A DNA stretch of 64,000 nucleotides from assembly GCF_021405525.1 (NCBI RefSeq), contig NZ_JAGQAG010000001.1, positions 372,001-436,000 on the forward strand. Reading direction: 5' to 3'. Shown here one piece after another: positions 35,159 to 44,068 of the stretch (position 1 is its first letter; every line of letters starts with the position of its first letter). The translations under genes were made by a program, and so were the position numbers. The DNA is from Ruegeria pomeroyi. Lineage in GTDB: Bacteria; Pseudomonadota; Alphaproteobacteria; Rhodobacterales; Rhodobacteraceae. The notes beneath the pieces are model-generated. The model was not told the DNA's origin. It ran no database searches and worked only from the letters and a program-made list of their open reading frames with translations.

Positions 35159-36487
35159 ATGGCCGGTATTCCGCACGACCATTACGAACCGAAGACGGGC
35201 GCCGAGAAGTGGCTGAACAGCCGCTTGCCCATCGTCGGCCTGATCTATGACACCATCATGATCCCTACCCCCAAGAACCTGAACTGGTGGTGGATCTGGG
35301 GCATCGTCCTGGCCTTCTGCCTGGCGCTGCAAATCGTCACCGGCATCGTGCTGGTGATGCATTACACCCCGCATGTCGACATGGCATTTGCCAGCGTCGA
35401 GCACATCATGCGCAACGTGAACGGCGGCTATATGCTGCGGTATCTGCATGCAAACGGCGCCTCGCTGTTCTTTGTCGCCGTCTATATCCACATCTTCCGC
35501 GGCCTGTTCTACGGCTCGTACAAGGCCCCGCGCGAGATCACCTGGATCGTCGGCATGCTGATCTATCTCTGCATGATGGGCACCGCCTTCATGGGCTATG
35601 TGCTGCCGTGGGGACAGATGTCGTTCTGGGGCGCAACCGTGATCACCGGCCTGTTCGGCGCCATCCCCTTTGTGGGCGAGGCGATCCAGACCTGGCTCTT
35701 GGGCGGGCCCGCCGTGGACAATGCCACGCTGAACCGCTTCTTCTCGCTGCACTATCTGCTGCCCTTCGTCATCGCGGCGCTGGTCATCGTGCATATCTGG
35801 GCCTTCCACACCACCGGCAACAACAACCCCACGGGTGTTGAAGTTCGCCGCGGGTCGAAAGCCGAGGCCGAGAAGGACACGCTGCCGTTCTGGCCCTATT
35901 TCGTGATCAAGGACCTGGTGGGCCTGGCCATCGTGCTGGTGATCTTCTGGGCGATTGTCGGCTTCATGCCGAACTATCTGGGTCACCCCGACAACTATAT
36001 CGAGGCCAACGCGCTGGTGACGCCCGCGCATATCGTGCCCGAATGGTACTTCCTGCCGTTCTACGCCATCCTGCGCGCCTTCACTTCGGAAGTTTGGGTG
36101 GTGCAGATCGCCAGCTTTGTGACCGGCGGCATCATCGACGCCAAGTTCTTTGGCGTGCTGGCAATGTTCGGCGCGATCCTGGCCATGGCGCTGGCGCCCT
36201 GGCTCGACACCTCGTCGGTCCGTTCGGGCAAGTATCGTCCGATGTTCAAATGGTGGTTCTACCTGCTGATCATCGACTTCTTCGCCCTGATGTGGCTGGG
36301 CGCGATGCCGGCGGAAGAGCCCTATGCATCCTTCTCGCTGATCGCTTCGGCCTATTGGTTCGGCTACTTCTTCGTGATCCTGCCCATCCTGGGTGTGATC
36401 GAGAAGCCGCTGCCGCAGCCGGCCACGATCGAGGAAGACTTCAACGCGCACTACGGCACGGCGTCCGACGCCACTCCGGCCGAGTAA
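35159..36487 (+). CDS. petB: Cytochrome b of the bc1 complex
   Basis: 442 aa with eight transmembrane helices. The quinol-site [15 protein letters not shown] (PEWY), [17 protein letters not shown] and heme-ligand histidines in [19 protein letters not shown] and HIWAFHTTG are intact. It carries hemes bL and bH and both quinone sites. It lies between petA and petC, 12 and 18 bp away, in the single bc1 operon. Confidence 0.97.
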   Translation: MAGIPHDHYEPKTGAEKWLNSRLPIVGLIYDTIMIPTPKNLNWWWIWGIVLAFCLALQIVTGIVLVMHYTPHVDMAFASVEHIMRNVNGGYMLRYLHANGASLFFVAVYIHIFRGLFYGSYKAPREITWIVGMLIYLCMMGTAFMGYVLPWGQMSFWGATVITGLFGAIPFVGEAIQTWLLGGPAVDNATLNRFFSLHYLLPFVIAALVIVHIWAFHTTGNNNPTGVEVRRGSKAEAEKDTLPFWPYFVIKDLVGLAIVLVIFWAIVGFMPNYLGHPDNYIEANALVTPAHIVPEWYFLPFYAILRAFTSEVWVVQIASFVTGGIIDAKFFGVLAMFGAILAMALAPWLDTSSVRSGKYRPMFKWWFYLLIIDFFALMWLGAMPAEEPYASFSLIASAYWFGYFFVILPILGVIEKPLPQPATIEEDFNAHYGTASDATPAE

Positions 36488-36505
36488 GAAGAGGGACCGG
36501 AACTC

Positions 36506-37297
36506 ATGTTCAAGAAACTTGCAATCGGTGCCGCTTTTGCCCTGGCGCTTGCTCCTGTCGGATCCCATGCGGCAGGGGGCGGTGAGCAGCATATCGAGGA
36601 TTTCCAGTTCTCGTTCGAAGGCCCCTTTGGCACCTATGACCAGAACCAGCTGCAACGCGGCCTTCAGGTCTATACCGAGGTCTGCGCCGCCTGCCACGGC
36701 CTGAAATACGTGCCGCTGCGCACGCTGGGCGACGAGGGTGGTATCGGCTGGACGGGCGATCAGGTCCGCGCCTATGCGTCCGAAACCTTCACGGTCTATG
36801 ACCCGGAACTGGAAGACGATCGCCCGGCGATCCCGACCGATCATTTCCCGGCCAACACCGCCGCTGGCGCCCCGGACCTCAGCATGATGGCCAAGGCGCG
36901 CGCGGGCTTCCACGGCCCTTACGGTCTGGGCATCAACCAGCTGTTCAAGGGGATCGGCGGAGCGGAATATATCGCCTCGCTGCTGACCGGTTACACCGGC
37001 CACGAGAAGGAAGAAGCGGGTTCGATCCTGTATGAGAACACCGCCTTTCCGGGTGGCTGGATCTCGATGGCGCCGCCGCTGAGCGACGAGCAGGTGGAAT
37101 TTGCCGATGGTCATGCCAACGACCTGCACCACATGGCGGCTGATGTGTCGGCCTTCCTGATGTGGGCCGCCGAACCCAAGATGATGGCCCGCAAGCAGGC
37201 CGGTCTGGTGGGCGTGATCTTTCTGACCATCCTGGCCAGCATGCTGTACCTGACCAACAAGCGCCTGTGGGCGCCGCATAAGGGCAAGAAGCACTAA
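36506..37297 (+). CDS. petC: Cytochrome c1
   Basis: 263 aa. A signal peptide (residues 1-22) is followed by the heme-binding CAACH in [19 protein letters not shown], an axial Met region [11 protein letters not shown], and a C-terminal membrane anchor ([18 protein letters not shown]) ending in Lys. It completes the periplasmic branch of the bc1 complex. Last gene of petABC, followed by a strong terminator. Confidence 0.96.
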   Translation: MFKKLAIGAAFALALAPVGSHAAGGGEQHIEDFQFSFEGPFGTYDQNQLQRGLQVYTEVCAACHGLKYVPLRTLGDEGGIGWTGDQVRAYASETFTVYDPELEDDRPAIPTDHFPANTAAGAPDLSMMAKARAGFHGPYGLGINQLFKGIGGAEYIASLLTGYTGHEKEEAGSILYENTAFPGGWISMAPPLSDEQVEFADGHANDLHHMAADVSAFLMWAAEPKMMARKQAGLVGVIFLTILASMLYLTNKRLWAPHKGKKH

Positions 37298-37324
37298 GAC
37301 GCTTTTGCAATTTGGTTTCGAGAG

Positions 37325-37355
37325 CCCCCGCGCCCCGGTGCGGGGGTTTTCTTTT
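37325..37355 (+). terminator. Terminator of petABC
   Basis: CCCCCGCGCC pairs with GGTGCGGGGG (37325-37346), followed by TTTTCTTTT. It starts 27 bases after the petC stop. Confidence 0.9.
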
Positions 37356-37518
37356 GGCTTTTTGGGAGGTGATTGCCATCACGGCGAGCGTTCAAACGTA
37401 TCAGCAGGCGCTTATTCCAGCAAAATAAGCCCTTGTTCGATGGCGATTGTACAGGAGCATGGCCAGTTTCGGGACAGACGGCGGATGGTCCGCCTGTCGC
37501 AATCTCAGGAGATGTTCC

Positions 37519-37773
37519 ATGAAATCCTTTGCCCTGATCGCCGCGCTCGCCCTGGCCGCCAGTCCGGTGTTGGCTCTTGACCTGACCACCGACACACAAC
37601 TGGGCACCTCGTCGGACGAGATCCGTACCAGCCTGAAAGATCTGGGCTATGACGTCCGCAAGATCGAGGATGAGGACGGCAAGATCGAGGCCTATGTGGT
37701 CAAGGACGGCAAGATGGCCGAGGTCTATGTCGATCCCACGACCGGCAAGATCAGCAAGATCGAGATGGAGTAA
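37519..37773 (+). CDS. PepSY-domain exported small protein
   Basis: 84 aa: a signal peptide of about 18 residues (ending VLALDL), then one PepSY unit with the pattern SSDEIRTSLKDLGYDVRKIE and YVDPTTGKISKIE. Such proteins are periplasmic and often accompany cytochromes b561. RBS CAGGAGATGTTCC is present. It precedes the cytochrome b561 gene by 6 bp, so the two form one transcript. An inverted repeat GCTTATT/AATAAGC (37410-37430) lies in its promoter region. Confidence 0.8.
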   Translation: MKSFALIAALALAASPVLALDLTTDTQLGTSSDEIRTSLKDLGYDVRKIEDEDGKIEAYVVKDGKMAEVYVDPTTGKISKIEME

Positions 37774-37779
37774 GGCTGG

Positions 37780-38346
37780 ATGGCCGGGACAACGGGCGGG
37801 CGCGAAGGCGCCCGCGAGATCCGCGTCTGGGACCCGCTGGTGCGGCTGACGCATTGGGGGGTGGCGCTGGGGGTGCTGATCAACAGCGCGTTGACCGATC
37901 CCGATGGCGCGTTGCACGAGCAGGTCGGCTATGCCGTACTGGCGCTGGTTGTACTGCGGCTCTTGTGGTGTATCGTTGGGCCGAAACCGGCGCGCTTCAC
38001 CGCCTTTCCGCCCAACCCGGCTGCCGCTCTGGGGCACCTATGGGCGATGCTGCGGAGAGAGCGCACGGTTCACCTGTCGCATAATCCCCTGGGGGCGCTG
38101 ATGGTCTATAACCTGTGGCTGACATTGCTGGCGCTGAGCGCCACCGGCATCATGATGGGCACTGTCACGTTCTTTGGCGTCGACTGGGTCGAGGAATTGC
38201 ACGAGGCGGCCTTTGGCTGGCTGATGCTCTCGGTCGTCCTGCATGTGGGCGGTGTGCTGTTCGATCAATGGCGCACCGGGGTACCGCTGGCGCGCGCCAT
38301 GGTGACAGGACGCAAGCGCATACCCGTGATCCGCTCGGATAGATGA
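37780..38346 (+). CDS. Cytochrome b561-type diheme membrane protein
   Basis: 188 aa with four hydrophobic helices. Histidines suited to heme ligation are in VRLTHWGVALGV, DGALHEQVGYAVL, HNPLGALMVYNLWL and MLSVVLHVGGVLFDQW. It is a Ni-hydrogenase/PepSY-linked b-type cytochrome that moves electrons across the inner membrane. The downstream gene starts within its stop (ATGA). The electron donor is unknown. Confidence 0.83.
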   Translation: MAGTTGGREGAREIRVWDPLVRLTHWGVALGVLINSALTDPDGALHEQVGYAVLALVVLRLLWCIVGPKPARFTAFPPNPAAALGHLWAMLRRERTVHLSHNPLGALMVYNLWLTLLALSATGIMMGTVTFFGVDWVEELHEAAFGWLMLSVVLHVGGVLFDQWRTGVPLARAMVTGRKRIPVIRSDR

Positions 38347-38864
38347 CCACTTGGCTGCGCCCCCTGATGCGGCCCGGCGACGCGGATGAGCGCCGGGCTG
38401 CAATCCTCGCCTGGATGATCGTATTGCAGGCTCTCTGTGCCCTGTTCTTCATTGGCGACGTTCTTGCCGACCTGAGGGCGGGGGACAACGACGGCCCCGC
38501 GCATCTGTGGCTGGAAGGCGGTGTGGCGCTGGTTCTGTGCACCGGGCTGGGTGTGCTGATATACGAGCTGCGCCAATTGCTCTTGCGGATGGAGCGGGTC
38601 ACCACGGGCCTGCGTGCGGCACGCGGTGAGATGGCCGAGGTGATCGAGGGTTTCTTTGCCGATTGGGGGCTGACACCCGCCGAGCGCGATGTGGCACTCA
38701 TGATCCTCAAGGGGCTGGATAATGACAGCATCGCTACGGTTCGGGGCCGAGCGGCGGGCACGGTCCGCGCGCAATCGGCTGCGATCTATGCCAAAGCGGG
38801 AGTCGATGGGCGAACCCAGTTCCTGAGCCTCTTCATGGAAGAGCTGCTGGTTGATCCGGAATAA
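38343..38864 (+). CDS. Membrane-anchored protein with LuxR-type helix-turn-helix
   Basis: 173 aa. Two N-terminal transmembrane segments (AILAWMIVLQALCALFFIGD and ALVLCTGLGVLIYELRQLLL) are followed by a short coiled linker and a C-terminal HTH of the LuxR type: LTPAERDVALMILKGLDND, then AAGTVRAQSAAIYAKAGV. It could be a one-component regulator held in the membrane and co-expressed with cytochrome b561 by ATGA overlap. No sensor domain is recognised between the helices. Confidence 0.72.
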   Translation: MTTWLRPLMRPGDADERRAAILAWMIVLQALCALFFIGDVLADLRAGDNDGPAHLWLEGGVALVLCTGLGVLIYELRQLLLRMERVTTGLRAARGEMAEVIEGFFADWGLTPAERDVALMILKGLDNDSIATVRGRAAGTVRAQSAAIYAKAGVDGRTQFLSLFMEELLVDPE

Positions 38865-38865
38865 G

Positions 38866-38930
38866 AGAGGGGCGCTGCCCCTCTTGCCCTTCGGGCAATT
38901 CACCCCGGAGTATTGCCGACCAGAAAGAAG
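38866..38930 (+). repeat. Roseobacter-type intergenic repeat, copy C
   Basis: AGAGGGGC/GCCCCTCT (38866-38884) and TTGCCC/GGGCAA (38884-38898) precede the tail CACCCCGGAGTATTGCCGAC and AGAAAGAAG. It lies between the convergent LuxR-type gene and mtaB, where it could also terminate transcription. Confidence 0.65.
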
Positions 38931-38943
38931 CCCGAGGGCGCCG

Positions 38944-40200
38944 TCAGGCGGTCAGCACGCTGCCAGAAGTGCCGGTTATCGTGGTTGTGACGATCTGGCC
39001 TTCGGGCTGGGGCGTGTCGAAATGCACTTCGGTGAATTGCTCGGTGCGGCCCATCTGCGGGCTTTCCATCAGGATGCGGTGGCTGCGCCCGACCTGTTGG
39101 GCAAGGTGCCGCGCCACGCGCCTGTCGCCTGCGGCGCGCAAGCGGGCGGCGCGGTCCTTGATGGTCTTGCCGTTCACCTGGCTGGGGATTTTGGCGGCGG
39201 GCGTGCCCTCGCGCCGGGAATAGGGGAAGACATGCAACCAGGTCAGGTGGCAGTCATCGACCAATTTCAGCGAGTTTTCGAAATGCGCCTCGGTCTCGGT
39301 CGGGAATCCGGCGATGATATCGGCGCCAAAGGTCATCTCGGGGCGCAGGCGGCGGGCCTCTTCGGCAAAGCGGATGGCGTCGTCGCGCAGATGGCGGCGT
39401 TTCATCCGTTTCAGGATCAGGTCGTCGCCATGTTGCAGGCTGAGATGCAGATGTGGCATCAGGCGCGGTTCGGTGGCGATGGCATGCATCAGGTTCTCGT
39501 CCACCTCGATCGAGTCGATGGAGCTGATCCTGAGGCGTGGCAGGTCGGGCACCAGCCGCAGGATACGCATCACCAGGTCGCCCAGTTTGGGCTCTGCGGG
39601 CAGGTCGGCGCCCCAGGAGGTGAGGTCGACCCCGGTCAGCACCACCTCGTTATAGCCACGATCTACCAGACGCTTGATCTGGTCCACCACCACGCCCGCC
39701 GGAACGCTGCGCGAGTTGCCGCGGCCATAGGGGATGATGCAGAAGGTGCAGCGGTGATCGCAGCCGTTCTGCACCTGGACATAGGCGCGGCTCCGGGTGC
39801 CGAACCCGTCGATCAGGTGACCGGCGGTTTCGGTCACGCTCATGATGTCGTCGACCTGCACCGACTCGGTCTCGCCGATGAAATCGGCGGCCATGCTCTT
39901 CCAGGTCTCGGGCCGCATCTTTTCAGTATTGCCGATCACCGCGTCGACCTCGGCCATGGCGGTGAAGGTCTCGGGTTCGGTCTGGGCGGCGCAGCCGGTG
40001 ACGATCAGCCGCGCGGTGGGGTTCTCGCGGCGCAGGCGGCGGATCTCCTGACGCGCCTTGCGCACGGCCTCGGCCGTGACGGCGCAGGTGTTGACGATGA
40101 CGGCATTGTCGAGCCCCGCCTGGGCCGACAGTTCCTTCATCGCTTCCGTCTCATAGGCGTTGAGACGGCAGCCGAGCGTGGTGAACTTGGGCGCGCTCAT
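38944..40200 (-). CDS. mtaB: tRNA t6A37 C2-methylthiotransferase MtaB
   Basis: 418 aa. The N-terminal UPF0004 domain has Cys in [17 protein letters not shown] and GCAAQ; the radical-SAM motif is [16 protein letters not shown]; a TRAM-like C-terminus follows. It methylthiolates t6A37 of tRNAs to ms2t6A. The ATG at 40200 overlaps the dapF stop (ATGA). An apparent in-frame extension upstream lies inside dapF and is not part of the protein. Confidence 0.93.
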   Translation of the reverse strand: MSAPKFTTLGCRLNAYETEAMKELSAQAGLDNAVIVNTCAVTAEAVRKARQEIRRLRRENPTARLIVTGCAAQTEPETFTAMAEVDAVIGNTEKMRPETWKSMAADFIGETESVQVDDIMSVTETAGHLIDGFGTRSRAYVQVQNGCDHRCTFCIIPYGRGNSRSVPAGVVVDQIKRLVDRGYNEVVLTGVDLTSWGADLPAEPKLGDLVMRILRLVPDLPRLRISSIDSIEVDENLMHAIATEPRLMPHLHLSLQHGDDLILKRMKRRHLRDDAIRFAEEARRLRPEMTFGADIIAGFPTETEAHFENSLKLVDDCHLTWLHVFPYSRREGTPAAKIPSQVNGKTIKDRAARLRAAGDRRVARHLAQQVGRSHRILMESPQMGRTEQFTEVHFDTPQPEGQIVTTTITGTSGSVLTA

Positions 40201-41027
40201 CCCAGGCTGGCCAGGAATTCGGGCGTCAGCGTGGCGCTGAACACATGCATGGTGGGACCGGTCATCCAGACACCATCGTCGCGCCAGTCGATCCAGAGCG
40301 TGCCGCCGTCGAGGTCGATCTGCACCTTGCGGCCCGTGAGGCCCCGGCGCGCGGCGGCCACGGCGGTGGCGCAGGAGGAGGAACCGGAGGCCAGGGTGAT
40401 GCCGACGCCGCGTTCCCAGACCCGCATGCGGATATGGTCGGGGCCGATTACCTGTGCGACCTGCACATTGGTGCGCTGCGGGTAGAGCGGGTGAAGCTCG
40501 TAGCGCGCGCCGAACTCGGCCAAGGGGATCGCTTCGGCATCGGCGACGAAGAACGTACAGTGCGGATTGCCCATGCCGGTAGCGGTCGGGCCGCCCTCGA
40601 TGGGCAGTTCCAGCGTATCCATCTCTTCGGCCAGCGGGATCTCGTGCCACAAAAGTTGCGGCGCCCCCATATTGACCGAGGTCAGCCCGTTGCCCGCGTC
40701 GCGCGCATAAAGGTCGCCGCGATCGGTGGTCAGATGCAGCTCGGTCTTGCCGGTCTCGTCCATCAGATGCCGTGCGATACAGCGGGTGGCATTGCCGCAG
40801 GCGGCCGAGGTTGAACCGTCGGCGTTCAGAAATACGAGATGCGCGTCGCCCTTGCCCTGTTCGATCAGCGCCAACTGGTCGAATCCCACGCCGAAATGGC
40901 GATGCGCGATACCCCGAGCCAATGCAGCTGTCACGTCGACCGGATGCGCCCGCGCATCGACAACGACGAAATCGTTGCCCAGCCCGTGCATCTTCATGAA
41001 GGTCATACCGGTGGTCTGCTGTGCCAT
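40197..41027 (-). CDS. dapF: Diaminopimelate epimerase
   Basis: 276 aa. Both catalytic cysteines are present: one in [11 protein letters not shown], the other in [12 protein letters not shown]. The N-terminal [14 protein letters not shown] signature is intact. It converts LL-DAP to meso-DAP for lysine and peptidoglycan. The start is uncertain among ATGs at 41036, 41027 and a later one; none has a clear RBS. It is followed by mtaB with a 4-bp overlap, and the tRNA-Lys gene lies 220 bp upstream. Confidence 0.93.
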   Translation of the reverse strand: MAQQTTGMTFMKMHGLGNDFVVVDARAHPVDVTAALARGIAHRHFGVGFDQLALIEQGKGDAHLVFLNADGSTSAACGNATRCIARHLMDETGKTELHLTTDRGDLYARDAGNGLTSVNMGAPQLLWHEIPLAEEMDTLELPIEGGPTATGMGNPHCTFFVADAEAIPLAEFGARYELHPLYPQRTNVQVAQVIGPDHIRMRVWERGVGITLASGSSSCATAVAAARRGLTGRKVQIDLDGGTLWIDWRDDGVWMTGPTMHVFSATLTPEFLASLG

Positions 41028-41246
41028 GGCGGGCATATAACGCTGCCAGGGAACTTATTCCAGCCTGCTGCGCGGATTAGGCAAAAAAGGGGGTTGACCC
41101 CCCTCTGCCACCTGCCTAATTAGGCCGCCTATCGGGTCGCCGGACACGCCGGAAACGAAAGCGACACGAGGCGCAAATAAGCTCTTGAACCTGATCGGGG
41201 ATTTGGCTTAGAGAGCGCCACGGGTCGAAAGACCGTACAAGAGAGT

Positions 41247-41322
41247 GGGCCGTTAGCTCAGTTGGTAGAGCAACTGACTTTTAATCAGTGGGTCGCAGGT
41301 TCGAATCCTGCACGGCTCACCA
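41247..41322 (+). tRNA. tRNA-Lys (anticodon TTT)
   Basis: 76 nt. The acceptor stem GGGCCGT pairs with ACGGCTC, discriminator A, CCA encoded. The anticodon loop reads CTTTTAA, so the anticodon is TTT; the T-arm is CAGGTTCGAATCCTG. Its 3' end faces the island, the common place for integration, but I found no second copy of the 3' end at the far boundary. Confidence 0.97.
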
Positions 41323-41369
41323 CTGAAATCAAGAACTTACCAGATATGGCGCGGCTTCTCCGATTGATC

Positions 41370-41387
41370 GGGTAAGCGCAGGGTAAG
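41370..41387. repeat. GGGTAAG direct repeat beside tRNA-Lys
   Basis: GGGTAAG occurs twice, 4 bp apart, about 50 bp beyond the tRNA end, and its complement CTTACC lies at 41336-41341. GAAATCAA at 41325-41332 is inverted by TTGATTTC at 41398-41405. These might be recombinase arm sites; there is no direct evidence. Confidence 0.3.
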
Positions 41388-41457
41388 CTTTTGATCTTTG
41401 ATTTCCTTTGCTTTCTCTCAATGGTTGCGTCAGCCTGATCGCGTTAGGGAGACGTTC

Positions 41458-42237
41458 ATGGGCCACATTCGGCTCGGCACGTTGCCACAGTCGAAAAAGT
41501 GGCGCGATGTCGTTGGGTTGATTGATTCTGGTGCGTCTGTTGACGTGATCGCCGAGGCGGCTGCAAAAGCCTCTGAGAGGGACCTTTCCCTTGCGAGCAA
41601 AGACGCGCGTTTTCAACTTGTGGCGGCGCTTCTGGTGCGATTGCCACTGCTGGCGCGTGCGCCGGGGTTTGAAGACGCTTTGGCCGACCTGGGTTGTGGC
41701 GATAGTCCCCTGCAATCGGTGGCAAGTTTGTTGGCCGGATTGGATGCAGCCATCGAACGGCAGAGCTTTGCTACCGGTCATGCATCTGACGTGGGTTTGT
41801 TGGCCAAGTCTGCCTTGCTTGAAACGCTGTCCGTGCATTTGCGGGACCGCCTTCCGACTCTGTTTGAACCGACGCCTCAAGACATCCGGCTCGCGCTCGG
41901 CGAATTTGCGTCCGGCGACCGGTTCGCCACTTTGGCGCGGGACTTCTTTGCAAGGCTGACCTACCGATCTCTGGACTATTACCTGAGCCGAGAGCTGGCC
42001 AACCACATCGGACAAGACCGGCGTTTTGCCTCTGATGCCCAGCGCGTCGCATTTCAACAGGCGCTTGCGCAACACAGCTTTGAAGCCTCGCGCATCGTGC
42101 AGGAATTCGCGGGCGGGTGGTTCGGCAAAACCGTCTGGCAGCGTCACGCGCTTGATCAGGACGCGATCAACCGGTTCACCAACTATGCGTTCAAAAAAAT
42201 GAGGTCCGAGCTTGGGCGGCGGCGCGATACCGTCTGA
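41458..42237 (+). CDS. Uncharacterised protein paired with a QueC-like enzyme (N-terminus Met-Gly-His)
   Basis: 259 aa, mainly helical. I recognise no named domain. Features are the N-terminus MGHIRLGTLPQSKKWRDVV, a central LARDFFARLTYRSLDYYLSR and a C-terminal EFAGGWFGKT plus basic tail. The ATG at 41458 has AGGGAGA 5 bp upstream; an in-frame TTG farther up is unlikely. It overlaps the QueC-like gene by 26 bp, so the products are made together. I recall similar proteins with the same first residues next to QueC-like genes in other bacteria. Residue 2 is Gly, which would be exposed after Met removal. No signal peptide or membrane segment. Confidence 0.75.
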   Translation: MGHIRLGTLPQSKKWRDVVGLIDSGASVDVIAEAAAKASERDLSLASKDARFQLVAALLVRLPLLARAPGFEDALADLGCGDSPLQSVASLLAGLDAAIERQSFATGHASDVGLLAKSALLETLSVHLRDRLPTLFEPTPQDIRLALGEFASGDRFATLARDFFARLTYRSLDYYLSRELANHIGQDRRFASDAQRVAFQQALAQHSFEASRIVQEFAGGWFGKTVWQRHALDQDAINRFTNYAFKKMRSELGRRRDTV

Positions 42238-44062
42238 GCATCGAGTCCGATGCCTGCCACCGCTGACCAAGAGCGGTGGCGACGCGCAATTGCGCCTTGA
42301 GATTGATGGGAAACCTGTTGGCGTCAAAGTCTGCATTAGCCACCTGAACGCCCAGCTTGTAGCAGAGATACCAGATCGTGCTTTGGACCTGCTGGAAGTC
42401 GCGGCCGTAGTTTATGGGGCCGACGCGGCAATCAGTCGCGGTGGCACGGCGGATCAACAGATGGGCAAGCAATGGCACCGACATTTCGAAGTTGAGGTTC
42501 CCGTTCGGGACTTCGTTTTCTGGGGAAGCGAAGAAGTCGTATCGGCGCTGGAAGAAATGTTGATGTTCCTGTCCGGAGATCGGTTTGTATTCCGGTTCGT
42601 TGCCAAAGAAGACGGAGAAGCCGAGAGATCATTGTTTTTCAAGTTTGACGAGGGTAGCGCATGGCAGGCGACGCGTGTCCTCATGTTCTCTGGTGGTCTC
42701 GATTCCTTTGCCGGTGCGCTTGAAGAAATTGCCGAGCAAGGCGAACGGGTTGCTCTGGTCAGCCACTTCTCAGCATCAAAAATCGCGCCGGTGCAGCGTA
42801 ACCTTCACAAGGCACTGGCAGCGAAGTTTGGCGAGAACAGCTGCCGCCATATTCCCGTGCAGGTCCAGATGGTCGGTAGAAGCCTCAAAGAAGGGACACA
42901 TCGGGCGCGGTCGTTCCTCTTTGCTGCGCTGGGCGCTGTCACGGCCAAAGCATTTGGGTTGCACCGGGTTTCATTCTACGAGAACGGAGTTGTCAGTCTG
43001 AACCTGTCGCCAGTCGGCAATGTCGTCGGCACGCGGGCGACCAGGACGACCCATCCGCAGACCCTTTCCCGGTTTTCGGATTTTCTCAGCCGCGTGTTTG
43101 CGTCCGAAACTCGGATAGACAACCCTTTTTTCTGGCGGACGAAGAAGGAAGTGGTGGAAACGGTCGCACGGCTGGATATGTCCGAGCAGATCGCGCAGAC
43201 GCGCAGTTGCGCCGACGTTCACAACCAGACCAAGCAACACATCCATTGCGGGCGATGTTCGCAATGTATTGACCGGCGCTTTGCCGTGCTGGCTGCCGGT
43301 CTGGAAAGGTTCGACCCGGAAGAGGCTTATCGGGTGGCTCTGATGGACGACGCCAGAATGGATGTTCGAGACCGTGAGATCGCACTGTCCTATCTGCGAA
43401 GCGCACAGGCCTATGAGCACATCACGCCTTCGGAGCTGGAACGCGCTTTGCCTGCCGTAATCAGCGCTGTTGCCCACTTGGCGCAGCCGATGCAAACGGC
43501 GCTTGAAATGATCACGCGTTTGTTGAAGCGGCACGGAACCGGGGTGTCCGACGTGATGCGTGCGACTCTAAAGGCAAAGTATGTGGGGGACTTCCCGGAT
43601 GGGAGTCTGCCAAGGCTTTACGGCGAGGCGCAAAGATCGGATGTCCTGCCGAGAGTCCCGGTTCTACCCCGTCACGTTTCTGAACCTCCAAAACTCATGA
43701 TCATGGAGGTGAATGAACAAAGGCGTCATGTCTTGATCGACGACCGGATTATCTTTGAACGCAATGCCACGGCAGAACTCTTGATTGTATTGGCCGACAA
43801 GTGGCTAGAAGGCGCTGGGCAGGGGATGATGCCCCTTGACTACCCGTTTCTTACCGCGACGCTTCTGGCAAAGGCATTGAGTTTGGAGGGCGATGAAGCT
43901 GTGCGACGACGGATCAATCGCGCGAAACTGGAGCTGAAAAATAAAATGGCTTCCAGTGGCAGGGATGCACAGGAAGCCGATGCGATAATCGAGAACGTGC
44001 CGTGGCAAGGCTATAGGCTGACCCCAGACCGAATAACAGTCCGGAAGGTCAGGGCGGATTGA
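42212..44062 (+). CDS. QueC-like PP-loop enzyme with N-terminal extension and C-terminal winged-helix-like domain
   Basis: 616 aa, far longer than QueC (about 230). Residues 1-150 are an unknown domain. The PP-loop SGGLDS lies at 160-165, and all four zinc cysteines are kept: Cys333, Cys346, Cys349 and Cys352 (HCGRCSQC). Residues about 500-613 look like an OmpR-type winged helix ending VPWQGYRLTPD. The start is the TTG at 42212, with GAGG 7 bp upstream and an in-frame stop at 42200. It probably uses ATP to activate a 7-carboxy-7-deazaguanine-like substrate. Related Cap9 of type IV CBASS conjugates deazaguanine to a protein. GC is visibly lower than the flanking core. Confidence 0.8.
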   Translation: MGGGAIPSEHRVRCLPPLTKSGGDAQLRLEIDGKPVGVKVCISHLNAQLVAEIPDRALDLLEVAAVVYGADAAISRGGTADQQMGKQWHRHFEVEVPVRDFVFWGSEEVVSALEEMLMFLSGDRFVFRFVAKEDGEAERSLFFKFDEGSAWQATRVLMFSGGLDSFAGALEEIAEQGERVALVSHFSASKIAPVQRNLHKALAAKFGENSCRHIPVQVQMVGRSLKEGTHRARSFLFAALGAVTAKAFGLHRVSFYENGVVSLNLSPVGNVVGTRATRTTHPQTLSRFSDFLSRVFASETRIDNPFFWRTKKEVVETVARLDMSEQIAQTRSCADVHNQTKQHIHCGRCSQCIDRRFAVLAAGLERFDPEEAYRVALMDDARMDVRDREIALSYLRSAQAYEHITPSELERALPAVISAVAHLAQPMQTALEMITRLLKRHGTGVSDVMRATLKAKYVGDFPDGSLPRLYGEAQRSDVLPRVPVLPRHVSEPPKLMIMEVNEQRRHVLIDDRIIFERNATAELLIVLADKWLEGAGQGMMPLDYPFLTATLLAKALSLEGDEAVRRRINRAKLELKNKMASSGRDAQEADAIIENVPWQGYRLTPDRITVRKVRAD

Positions 44063-44068
44063 CGGAGA

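Noticed and set aside
34517-37294. Long open frame antisense to petABC
   Set aside because: It covers three certain genes on the other strand and has no family pattern, so it is a GC shadow.
41329-42336. Minus-strand frame over the 259-aa gene
   Set aside because: The plus-strand gene has a strong RBS, overlap coupling and helical composition; the minus frame is basic and low in structure.
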